A stretch of DNA of 64,000 nucleotides from Bacillus sp. 2205SS5-2 (GTDB lineage Bacteria; Bacillota; Bacilli; Bacillales; Bacillaceae_K). Below are positions 8,755 through 16,264 of the stretch, one piece after another; the first letter of the stretch is position 1, and each line of letters opens with the position of its first letter. The notes below the pieces were generated by a model. It had not been told where the DNA came from and searched no databases. It worked only from the letters and a program-made list of their open reading frames with translations. Both the position numbers and the translations under genes were made by a program. The DNA lies in NCBI RefSeq assembly GCF_037024155.1, contig NZ_JAYKTS010000005.1:124001-188000 (forward strand), given 5' to 3'.

Positions 8755-10038
8755 TTACATCATATCCTCTTCTTGGAATGATTTCGTTCTTCTAAATTGC
8801 CATAATGCGACCGAGATGACAAAGATCGATAGTAGTAATGTAATGGCCGCCGCCTTCGAATATTGAGCAGATGACATTGTTAAGCTATAAATCCATGAAA
8901 TCAAGATGTCCGTGCCACCCGCATTCGTTCCTGACAGTGCAGGTCCGCCTCCATTAAAGAGGTAGATTACGTTGAAGTTATTAAAGTTAAACGTAAACTG
9001 CGTGATTAAAATAGGTGCTGTCGCAAATAGAACTAGTGGTAAAGTGATTCGCTTAAACTTCTGAAAGGCTGATGCCCCGTCAACTGTTGCAGCTTCGTAT
9101 AATTCATTCGGAATGGATTGTAATACCCCTGTTGTCATCGCAAAAATGAACGGGAACCCTAGCCATGCTTGAATCGCTATTAGAGCTAAGCGTGTGTAGA
9201 GTGGCTCTGTCATCCAAGGAATTTCTCCCATACCGAGAAACCCAAGTATGTCCCGATTGATCGTTCCAAAGGATTCATTGAACATCCCTGCAAATACAAG
9301 GATTGAGACGAAGGCTGGAATGGCCCAAGGTAAGATAAAAACCGTTCGTATAATGGCTTTTCCTTTTAAATCCTTTTGATTGATGACAATAGCTAGAAAG
9401 ATTCCTAATGATACTTGCAGAGTTGTTGCTCCGAAAGTCCAAACAAGTGTCCATGCTAATACATCAAAAAATGTTTTACGCCAAATTGGAATTTGGAATA
9501 TTTGAACAAAATTTTGGAAACCAACCCAATCAACCAATTTTGCCGGTGGTGAATGGTATAAGTCATAGTTAGTAAACGCTAATAATACAACAAATATAAT
9601 CGGAAATATAACAACAAAAATCAATAACAGAAATCCTGGCGAGATAATTAAGTATGGAAAGCCACTATCTACTAAATTTCGATATTGTTCACGAATCGTG
9701 CTCAATTTCTCACCACGATCTCTTTTCTCACCATTTTTGTAAGCATCATATAGATTGAAGCTATAGAATATGAGACCAAAGATAAGAATGATGATTGCTA
9801 ATATTCCGTTTACCATTAAAAAGATTGAGTGATCACGTGGTGTTTGTTCACCTAATGTAAATATTCCCCATAGTCCCATGTTCAGTAAGTCATAAAACAC
9901 ATAGAAAAACGCAGCGGCTAGGATTAAGAATGATCCACCCTTTAAAGACTGCTTATTATACAACTGACCTAACCCAGGTATTACGGAAAGGGCTAAGGCT
10001 GTTTTTCGATGTTTGGTTTGATAGGATTCTTGAACCAT
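8755..10038 (-). CDS. malF: Maltodextrin ABC permease, MalF type
   Basis: 427 residues, longer than a minimal permease because of an N-terminal extension with two extra membrane helices starting SVIPGLGQLYNKQSLKGG, as in Bacillus MdxF. The binding-protein-dependent permease domain occupies about 190-420, with the EAA loop ELYEAATVDGASAFQKF near 330. It pairs with MalG to form the maltodextrin channel. The start ATG at 10038 follows AAAGGGGAA. A 150-base gap with a strong hairpin separates it from malE. Confidence 0.93.
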   Translation of the reverse strand: MVQESYQTKHRKTALALSVIPGLGQLYNKQSLKGGSFLILAAAFFYVFYDLLNMGLWGIFTLGEQTPRDHSIFLMVNGILAIIILIFGLIFYSFNLYDAYKNGEKRDRGEKLSTIREQYRNLVDSGFPYLIISPGFLLLIFVVIFPIIFVVLLAFTNYDLYHSPPAKLVDWVGFQNFVQIFQIPIWRKTFFDVLAWTLVWTFGATTLQVSLGIFLAIVINQKDLKGKAIIRTVFILPWAIPAFVSILVFAGMFNESFGTINRDILGFLGMGEIPWMTEPLYTRLALIAIQAWLGFPFIFAMTTGVLQSIPNELYEAATVDGASAFQKFKRITLPLVLFATAPILITQFTFNFNNFNVIYLFNGGGPALSGTNAGGTDILISWIYSLTMSSAQYSKAAAITLLLSIFVISVALWQFRRTKSFQEEDMM

Positions 10039-10143
10039 CCTACATTCCCCTTTCTACTACATCATTTTTTAAGCTTAAAAAGCTTTTTCAAACAGAAATC
10101 ATTTCTATCTCAAAAAGATTTTCAAGAAGATACATTTTAAGGA

Positions 10144-10184
10144 AAAGTGATAGCAGTACTTATCTAAAGTACCACTATCACTTT
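10144..10184 (-). promoter_or_regulatory. Intercistronic stem-loop after malE
   Basis: Long near-perfect hairpin (AAAGTGATAG...CTATCACTTT with inner AGTACT/AGTACC pairs) just after the malE stop and before malF. No T-run follows on the minus strand beyond TTTTC, so it probably protects malE mRNA or partly terminates, giving more binding protein than permease. Confidence 0.7.
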
Positions 10185-10187
10185 CAG

Positions 10188-11468
10188 TTAGTTAGAGTGG
10201 TTTGCTTCAATATTTTGCTTAATTTGATCTACTGCACCATCTGCAGCTGGTTTCGCCTCTTGTTTACCTGTTACAACCGTTTGTAGTGCGTCAGCCATTG
10301 CTCCCCAAACTTCTCCCATTTCAGGAATATTTGGCATTGGAACTGCATATTGAGATTGTTCAGCTACCGCTTTTGCACCTTCATTTTCAGCAATTGCTGG
10401 ATCTTCAATAAGTGCTACGTTTGTTGGAACTTCGTTAGTTTGTTCAAAACGATATTTTGAGTTGTCATCTGAAGTGATGAATTCGACGAACTTCTGTGCC
10501 CACTCTTGATTTTCAGAATAGCCAGAAACATGCCATCCTTTAACACCCATAAATGTTTTCATATGTTCTCCGTTTGGAAGAGTTGGCATTGCAGACATAC
10601 CGATATCTACACCAGCGTCTTTATATGAAGAGAAAGACCATGGTCCATTCATTACAGCAACCGCTTGTCCTTCTTGGAATAAAGCATCCATTGCTGCTCC
10701 GCCGTTTTCCCCAACGATACCACTTGGAAATAGGTTTTCATCATACCATTTTTGAATATAAGCAACACCTTCTACTGCACCATCGTTATTAAGACCTAGA
10801 GACTTAGGATCTAGTGCTCCATCAACGTTTTCAAATACATATCCGCCATATCCGCCAATTACACCATGAGCAAAATAGTAGTTATCCCAAAGAGCTAAGA
10901 ATCCGAATTTTCCTTCTTCAGCTTTTTTAGAGATGTCATAAAGCTCGTCCATTGTAGCTGGAGCTTCTGGTAATAAAGCTTTGTTATAAACTAAAACAGG
11001 TGTTTCTGAAGATTTTGGTAATCCATAAAGAGCACCATCATATGTTTGCGCATCAATTGAGGATTCTGTGAAACGATCTAATACTTCTTGATCAACTTCT
11101 AGCCCTGCTACATGACCTGCAAGTGCCATTTCACCGATTTGATCATGAGGTAGAGTGAATACATCTGGGCCAGTGCCTGCAGGACCATCTAGACGAATTT
11201 GTTCTCTCATTTTCGAAGCCATTTCAACTTCTTTAAATTCAACTTCAATTCCATATTCTTCTTCGAAATCTGCTGCAACTTTGTCAAGCCATCCAGATTT
11301 TTTTTGGTCTTCCCAAACAATTAGTTTTTCCGGCTTATTATCATTTTCTGTCGCATCTGTTTTGTCTTCGTTTTTCGAACCAGTATCTTCCTCGTCCTTT
11401 GGTCCACAAGCTGCTAAAACGCCGATTACAAGTAATAATGCCATCAATAGTCCTAATGATTTCTTCAT
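10188..11468 (-). CDS. malE: Maltodextrin-binding lipoprotein
   Basis: 426 residues. Lipoprotein signal ending LLLVIGVLAACG with the lipidated Cys at 21, a Thr/Asp/Lys-rich linker to about 50, then a class-I extracellular solute-binding protein (LIVWEDQKKSGWLDKVAADF...; TGPDVFTLPHDQIGEMA; VMNGPWSFSSYKDAGV). It delivers maltose and maltodextrins to MalFG. It is first gene of the operon and is separated by 300 bases from the divergent neopullulanase gene; two LacI/CcpA-type palindromes lie in that spacer, so sugar induction and catabolite control are likely. ATG follows AGGAGGGGTC. Confidence 0.93.
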   Translation of the reverse strand: MKKSLGLLMALLLVIGVLAACGPKDEEDTGSKNEDKTDATENDNKPEKLIVWEDQKKSGWLDKVAADFEEEYGIEVEFKEVEMASKMREQIRLDGPAGTGPDVFTLPHDQIGEMALAGHVAGLEVDQEVLDRFTESSIDAQTYDGALYGLPKSSETPVLVYNKALLPEAPATMDELYDISKKAEEGKFGFLALWDNYYFAHGVIGGYGGYVFENVDGALDPKSLGLNNDGAVEGVAYIQKWYDENLFPSGIVGENGGAAMDALFQEGQAVAVMNGPWSFSSYKDAGVDIGMSAMPTLPNGEHMKTFMGVKGWHVSGYSENQEWAQKFVEFITSDDNSKYRFEQTNEVPTNVALIEDPAIAENEGAKAVAEQSQYAVPMPNIPEMGEVWGAMADALQTVVTGKQEAKPAADGAVDQIKQNIEANHSN

Positions 11469-11517
11469 TATGACCCCTCCTATATTGAGTATAATTTTGT
11501 GCTTCTTATAGATTGGA

Positions 11518-11527
11518 CAAACGTTTG
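11518..11527. promoter_or_regulatory. LacI-type operator candidate
   Basis: Perfect palindrome CAAACGTTTG within GGACAAACGTTTGCAAG, 50 bases upstream of malE in the divergent spacer. It is the expected form of a MalR-type operator and is the likely site for the linked regulator. Confidence 0.6.
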
Positions 11528-11574
11528 CAAGATTATGTAAGCAAAGACCATTATAACGCTTTCATAACTCGCTG

Positions 11575-11588
11575 TGAAAACGATTGCA
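11575..11588. promoter_or_regulatory. cre-like site (CcpA)
   Basis: TGAAAACGATTGCA differs from the B. subtilis cre consensus TGWAANCGNTNWCA at one position. It lies in the malE/neopullulanase spacer, where it could impose carbon catabolite repression on both directions, or serve as a second LacI-type operator. Confidence 0.6.
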
Positions 11589-11770
11589 CAATCTACTTTT
11601 CATTATACTTACAATCTATAGTTTGACAATAGTTTTTTCAAAAAAAAATTATAGTTTATGAGATTTCATGTAAGCATTTTAACATTTTTGTCATAATACA
11701 TGATATTCATTGACTTTCCTACTCGATTCCACTAGTCTTTAGTTGAAATTTTAAAAAAGGAGGTTTCTCA

Positions 11771-13528
11771 ATGATTAAAGAAGCAATTTATCATCGTCCT
11801 CAAGATAATTATGCATACGCTTGCACTAATGACACTCTACATATTCGTTTACGCACAAAAAAACATGATGTTGAAAACGTTACACTACTTTACGGTGATC
11901 CTTATGATTGGAATGAAGATAAGTGGAGTTATTCGCAAATCCCAATGATAAAAAGTGGATCTGACGACCTATTCGATTATTGGTTTGCATCAATTAAACC
12001 TGAATTCAGAAGACTCCGTTACGGATTTCTACTTCAAGATGATAAGGAAACAATATTCCTTGGAGACAAAGGTTTTGAATCGACTCCACCAGCAGATGTT
12101 GCCTATTATTTTTGCATTCCTTTCCTCCATGACAATGAGGTTTTTGATGCACCTGATTGGGTAAAAGACACCGTTTGGTATCAAATTTTCCCAGAAAGAT
12201 TCGCGAATGGAAATACAAGCAATGACCCCGATGGAGCTTTACCTTGGGGTAGTGCGGAACCTACCACTACAAACTTCTTTGGTGGGGATTTGGAAGGTGT
12301 CACCAAAAACATCCCTTACTTGAAAGAGCTAGGTATTTCAGGGATCTATTTTACACCGATCTTCAAAGCCTATTCTAACCATAAATACGATACGATTGAC
12401 TATTTAGACATTGATCCTCAATTTGGAACTAAGGAAGAAATGAAGATATTAGTTGAAACTTGTCATGCGAATGGTATCAAAGTAATGTTAGATGCTGTGT
12501 TTAATCATAGTGGATTTTTCTTCCCACAATTCCAAGACGTATTAAAACATCAAGAAAAATCACTTTACAAAGAATGGTTTCACTTAAAAGAATTCCCACT
12601 GGTAATGGAACCACTTCCAAACTATGATACATTTGGATTTGTTCCTGAAATGCCGAAATTAAATACCGCCAATCCTGATGTAAAGGACTTTTTACTTCAG
12701 GTAGGACGTTATTGGATAGAAGAATTTAATATTGATGGCTGGCGATTGGATGTGGCCAATGAGGTCGATCACGAATTTTGGCGTGATTTCCGCAAAGAAG
12801 TACGAGCAATCAAACCAGACTTATATATTTTAGGAGAAATATGGCATGATTCTATGCCTTGGCTACTCGGGGATCAATTTGACGCTGTGATGAACTATCC
12901 ATTTACTAATAATATCCTGAATTTATTTGCGAAACAAACCATTAACGCTAAGCAATTTGTCGAAAACATGACCAACGTAAATCATATGTACCCAACAACG
13001 GTCAATTCTGTTGCCTTCAATCTTGTAGATAGTCACGACACCCCTCGCGTGCTAACTGTTTGCGGTGAAAACAAAGCGAGAATGAAACAGATATACAACT
13101 TTATGCTTACGTTTACTGGAACTCCTTGTATTTACTACGGAGATGAAATCGGCATGACTGGTGAACAAGATCCTGGATGCCGCAAGTGTATGGAATGGGA
13201 TAAAAATAAGCAAGACTTAGATTTATTCCAACATATTCAAAAGTTATTATCCTTGAGAAAAGAACACACATTACTTGCAAACGAAGGAACGTTCACCTTC
13301 CTTCCACCAGAATTACACGAAAATGTCGTAGCTTTTACTAAATCGGATGGTCATCATACAATGTTAATCCTTCTAAACACAGGGGAAGAGAACGTGAAGT
13401 ATACCATTCCATTCAATTTACAAGGAAAAGTTATTCGCGATGTTTGGAATAACAAAGAATTCGCAGCTGATTCTCCTACCCTTGTCGCAGAATTGGGTGC
13501 CTATGAGTTTAGCATTTTATACATTTAG
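11771..13528 (+). CDS. Cytoplasmic neopullulanase/cyclomaltodextrinase
   Basis: 585 residues, no signal peptide. N-terminal immunoglobulin-like domain (1-120, the CBM34-type module of maltogenic amylases), then a GH13 barrel: DTVWYQIFPERFANG, region I DAVFNH (241-246), region II GWRLDVANE with nucleophile Asp327, region III GEIWHD with Glu356, region IV LVDSHD with Asp423. It should cut imported maltodextrins, cyclodextrins or pullulan inside the cell. It is divergent from malE across the operator-bearing spacer. The ribosome site AAAGGAGG fits the start. The exact substrate choice among neopullulanase, cyclomaltodextrinase and maltogenic amylase cannot be told from sequence. Confidence 0.92.
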   Translation: MIKEAIYHRPQDNYAYACTNDTLHIRLRTKKHDVENVTLLYGDPYDWNEDKWSYSQIPMIKSGSDDLFDYWFASIKPEFRRLRYGFLLQDDKETIFLGDKGFESTPPADVAYYFCIPFLHDNEVFDAPDWVKDTVWYQIFPERFANGNTSNDPDGALPWGSAEPTTTNFFGGDLEGVTKNIPYLKELGISGIYFTPIFKAYSNHKYDTIDYLDIDPQFGTKEEMKILVETCHANGIKVMLDAVFNHSGFFFPQFQDVLKHQEKSLYKEWFHLKEFPLVMEPLPNYDTFGFVPEMPKLNTANPDVKDFLLQVGRYWIEEFNIDGWRLDVANEVDHEFWRDFRKEVRAIKPDLYILGEIWHDSMPWLLGDQFDAVMNYPFTNNILNLFAKQTINAKQFVENMTNVNHMYPTTVNSVAFNLVDSHDTPRVLTVCGENKARMKQIYNFMLTFTGTPCIYYGDEIGMTGEQDPGCRKCMEWDKNKQDLDLFQHIQKLLSLRKEHTLLANEGTFTFLPPELHENVVAFTKSDGHHTMLILLNTGEENVKYTIPFNLQGKVIRDVWNNKEFAADSPTLVAELGAYEFSILYI

Positions 13529-13542
13529 TAACACAGATTGGA

Positions 13543-13577
13543 AAGGATGGCCGGTAAGCGGTCATCCTTCTCTTTTT
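13543..13577 (+). terminator. Intrinsic terminator
   Basis: Stem AAGGATGGCCG/CGGTCATCCTT followed by a T-rich tail, directly after the neopullulanase gene and before the MATE gene. Confidence 0.85.
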
Positions 13578-13596
13578 GTGAATAAGGAGTATTCAC

Positions 13597-14949
13597 ATGT
13601 CTAAAAACCAGAAAAAATTGACACTCTTTTCCTTAACCTGGCCTATATTCATTGAGATTTTTCTACATATGCTGATGGGGAACGCCGACACCCTTATGCT
13701 TAGTCAATTCTCTGATGAGTCTGTTGCCGCTGTTGGTGTTGCCAATCAAATCCTCTCAATCATCATCGTTATGTTTGGATTTGTGGCAACAGGAACGTCC
13801 ATCCTCATCGCCCAAAATCTCGGCGCCAAAAATGATGGGACCGCGGGGGAGATTTCAGTCGTTGCTCTTGGTGCTAATTTAGTATTTGGACTAGCATTAA
13901 GTGGAGTGTTGCTTTTATTTAGTCAACCTCTTTTAATGTTAATGGATTTACCTGGAGAATTACTACCTGAAGCAGCTATATATTTAAAAATCGTTGGTGG
14001 ATTCGCCTTCATACAAGCCCTTATAATGACTGTTGGAGCCATCATCAGAAGCTACGGGTTCACTCGGGATGCAATGTATATCACCCTAGGTATGAACGCA
14101 TTAAATGCATTCGGAAATTATGTATTCATCTTCGGAGCATTCGGAGCACCAATTTTAGGTGTGAAAGGAGTTGCCATCTCTACGATAACTAGTCGATTAA
14201 TCGGATTAATAGTTGCTCTTTTTCTCATGTACAAACGAACGAACTCTACTTTTACCATTCTCTCACTCTTCAAGCTTCCAAAAAGCCATTTGTCGAATTT
14301 ACTCCGGATTGGAGTTCCGTCTGCAGGGGAACATCTTTCCTATAATGGTTCTCAAATAGTGATTACCTACTTTATTACGATGCTAGGTACACAAGCGTTA
14401 ACGACAAAAGTATACACCCAGAATATTATGATGTTCATATTTTTATTTAGTTTCGCTATTAGTCAAGGAACACAAATCTTGATTGGACATCAAGTAGGAG
14501 CTCAAAAATTTGAGCAAGCGTATCAGAGGTGCATAAAGAGTTTGCGGATTGGAATTACAATTTCTTTTTTTATGTCAGTTATCTTTTCCATATTTTCAAA
14601 AAATCTTCTGGCCATCTTCACGGATAATCCTGAAATCATTGCTTCAGGAAGTGTTCTAATTTTCTTAACTATTATTTTAGAACCGGGAAGAAGCTTTAAC
14701 TTAGTCATCATCAACGCTCTTAGAGCAGCCGGTGATGTCAAATACCCTGTTTTCATCGGTATATTATCTATGTGGGGAGTGAGTGTGACACTTTCATATA
14801 TACTAGGCATTTACTTTGGTTTAGGTCTCGTAGGTGTCTGGATGTCCTTCATTGTCGATGAGTGGCTCAGAGGATTGATTATGCTACGAAGGTGGAAGTC
14901 TAAGGTTTGGATTCGAAAAAACTTTGTAAAAGAAGAACCTCTTTCATAA
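13597..14949 (+). CDS. yisQ: MATE family efflux transporter
   Basis: 450 residues, about twelve membrane segments arranged as two MatE halves (about 12-170 and 235-400). N-terminal LTLFSLTWPIFIEIFLHML and GNADTLMLSQFSDESVAAVG are characteristic. Such proteins export drugs or metabolites with Na+ or H+. B. subtilis YisQ is a MATE protein from the same yis neighbourhood, so orthology is plausible but unproved. The TAA stop is completed by the first base of an inserted miniature element (14949-15115): its CATA target duplication supplies the first two bases of the stop. Confidence 0.88.
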   Translation: MSKNQKKLTLFSLTWPIFIEIFLHMLMGNADTLMLSQFSDESVAAVGVANQILSIIIVMFGFVATGTSILIAQNLGAKNDGTAGEISVVALGANLVFGLALSGVLLLFSQPLLMLMDLPGELLPEAAIYLKIVGGFAFIQALIMTVGAIIRSYGFTRDAMYITLGMNALNAFGNYVFIFGAFGAPILGVKGVAISTITSRLIGLIVALFLMYKRTNSTFTILSLFKLPKSHLSNLLRIGVPSAGEHLSYNGSQIVITYFITMLGTQALTTKVYTQNIMMFIFLFSFAISQGTQILIGHQVGAQKFEQAYQRCIKSLRIGITISFFMSVIFSIFSKNLLAIFTDNPEIIASGSVLIFLTIILEPGRSFNLVIINALRAAGDVKYPVFIGILSMWGVSVTLSYILGIYFGLGLVGVWMSFIVDEWLRGLIMLRRWKSKVWIRKNFVKEEPLS

Positions 14950-15115
14950 AGGCTGTTTTCGATAAATTGTGGCTTTTCGAATTAGCCCTCCTATCGTGAG
15001 GAAGAATGTCTTCAGGCACCTTTCCGCATCATTTTTAACCCGAAATGTGGGAAGAAAAGAGTGTTTCCTACATTTTTTTGTATGCTACAGCAACTAAGTA
15101 TGCGAAAAGAGGTTT
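14949..15115. mobile_element. AAGGCT miniature element with CATA duplication
   Basis: 167 bp, subtype with an ATTTTTAACCCGAAATG interior, flanked by CATA (14945-14948 and 15116-15119). It abuts the MATE stop codon. Confidence 0.8.
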
Positions 15116-15167
15116 CATAAAAAGGTGTTCAGTTTTGTGGAGAAAACTTAAAATTACCAGCTATATC

Positions 15168-15216
15168 TCACACAGAAAGCTCAGATTCATATAAGAACTC
15201 TGAGCTTTTTGTGTGA
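15168..15216. terminator. Bidirectional terminator hairpin
   Basis: 18-base arms (TCACACAGAAAGCTCAGA and its complement) with one mismatch and a 13-base loop. The T-rich right arm would terminate MATE-gene transcription. It now lies beyond the inserted element and was presumably closer to the gene before insertion. Confidence 0.75.
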
Positions 15217-15250
15217 AGTTTGTTCTATTAAAGCCAAGCCCTATTATTAA

Positions 15251-15594
15251 ATGGCTCTTTTCGTATAACAATTTGGTTATTCCATCGGATTTTTGACCTA
15301 ATCCTCCACTTCGCCTTCACTGTAGATTTCCATCAAAAATAGACGGTTCCAGCTGCCATGGCTTTGAGGCTCGGGGTCAAATGTATAACCCTCCAGCGAT
15401 GCAGGCATCACCTCCGAGTTCTTCATTTGCCTGACGCCGCAGGGCAGCCACTTCCGCTTTTTGCGATCCAGCTGCAGTGGCTTGCGGCTCGGGGTCAAAT
15501 GTATAACCCTCCAGCGATGCAGGCATCACCTCCGAGTTCTTCATTTGCCTGACGCCGCAGGGCAGCCACTTCCGCTTTTTGCGAAAACAGCCTT
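15251..15594. mobile_element. AAGGCT element interrupted by tandem inner repeat
   Basis: The left part (ATGGCTCTTTTCGTATAAC to ATCAAAAATAGACG) is normal. The expected second half is replaced by two 119-bp inner units (15345-15583), after which the normal end GCGAAAACAGCCTT resumes. Confidence 0.7.
15345..15583 (-). repeat. Two tandem 119-bp inner stem-loop units
   Basis: Two nearly identical units of 119 bp. On the minus strand each runs from GCGGAAGTGGCT to AGCCACTGCAGCTGGAT (the outermost copy carries a few changes). Inside are paired GCGGC/GCCGC and CAAATG/CATTTG arms, so each can fold into one long branched hairpin. Confidence 0.8.
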
Positions 15595-15676
15595 CAAAAA
15601 AAATGATTCAGTTGATCGAAGCAAGCTCGCTTATGATCTTGTATTTTCTATGTTTTCCCTCTTGGTAGTATATATA

Positions 15677-15693
15677 TGTTAACTTTACTAACA
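15677..15693. promoter_or_regulatory. TnrA/GlnR box, upstream of promoter
   Basis: TGTTAACTTTACTAACA matches TGTNAN7TNACA at every fixed position. It lies 28 bases upstream of the -35 of the glnK-amt promoter, an activating type of position for TnrA, though further out than the usual -50. Confidence 0.8.
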
Positions 15694-15720
15694 TTTAAGC
15701 GGTTCCTAAATAAAAAACAC

Positions 15721-15749
15721 TTGAATTTTTTTATTTTTCTGAATATGAT
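15721..15749 (+). promoter_or_regulatory. Sigma-A promoter of glnK-amt
   Basis: TTGAAT (15721-15726), 17-base spacer, TATGAT (15744-15749). Predicted start near 15756. Confidence 0.7.
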
Positions 15750-15768
15750 AGGGGTAATAACAATTAAA

Positions 15769-15785
15769 TGTAAGAAAAACTAACA
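15769..15785. promoter_or_regulatory. TnrA/GlnR box, downstream of promoter
   Basis: TGTAAGAAAAACTAACA is a second perfect TGTNAN7TNACA match, centred about +21 from the predicted start and ending just before the AAGGAGG of glnK. A site here would block elongation or initiation, as for GlnR repression. Confidence 0.8.
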
Positions 15786-15799
15786 TAAGGAGGACTGTT

Positions 15800-16141
15800 A
15801 TGAAAAAGATCGAAGCAATCATACGACCAGAAGCCTTTCAACAATTAAAAGATGGACTTTCAGGTGTCGGTATTAGCGGATTAACCGTATCAGAAGCAGC
15901 CGGCTGTGGAAAACAAAAAGGAAAACAAGGTATCTTTCGTGGTACTGCGTTTGAAATCCAACTCGTTCCACGAGTGAAAGTAGAAATGTTCATTGATGAA
16001 GAAAAACTAGAAGAAATTATCAATGTTATTATTTTCACCTGTTCAACAGAAACGATAGGAGATGGAAAAATATTCATTTATCCAGTAGAAGACGTTATTC
16101 GTATTCGTTCAGGTGAACGAGGTAGAGATGCTGTTTTATAG
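15800..16141 (+). CDS. glnK: PII nitrogen regulatory protein
   Basis: 113 residues of the GlnB/GlnK family: MKKIEAIIRPEAFQQLKDGL, T-loop region about 36-56, and the C-terminal GDGKIFIYPVEDVIRIRSGERG that binds ATP and 2-oxoglutarate. The T-loop reads RGTAFEIQLVP: the uridylylated Tyr51 is replaced by Phe, as is usual for Bacillus PII proteins, which are not uridylylated. It should bind the ammonium transporter encoded downstream and, as in B. subtilis NrgB, interact with TnrA. Gene order (PII then amt) is reversed relative to B. subtilis nrgAB. Expression under nitrogen limitation is inferred from the two TnrA/GlnR boxes. Confidence 0.92.
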   Translation: MKKIEAIIRPEAFQQLKDGLSGVGISGLTVSEAAGCGKQKGKQGIFRGTAFEIQLVPRVKVEMFIDEEKLEEIINVIIFTCSTETIGDGKIFIYPVEDVIRIRSGERGRDAVL

Positions 16142-16264
16142 ATAAATATTCTCCCTTGAGTAAAAAATTGATTTTTTTAGACGACGATTTACTGCTGATC
16201 ATCCGTCAACTCAAGTCTCATAATCTAAAGAGATCTATGTTGACCGAAAAAACTAAAGGAGGAA

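Noticed and set aside
15298-15682. Short open frames on both strands over the 119-bp repeats
   Set aside because: They run through tandem non-coding repeat units, repeat their own translation and have no ribosome site.
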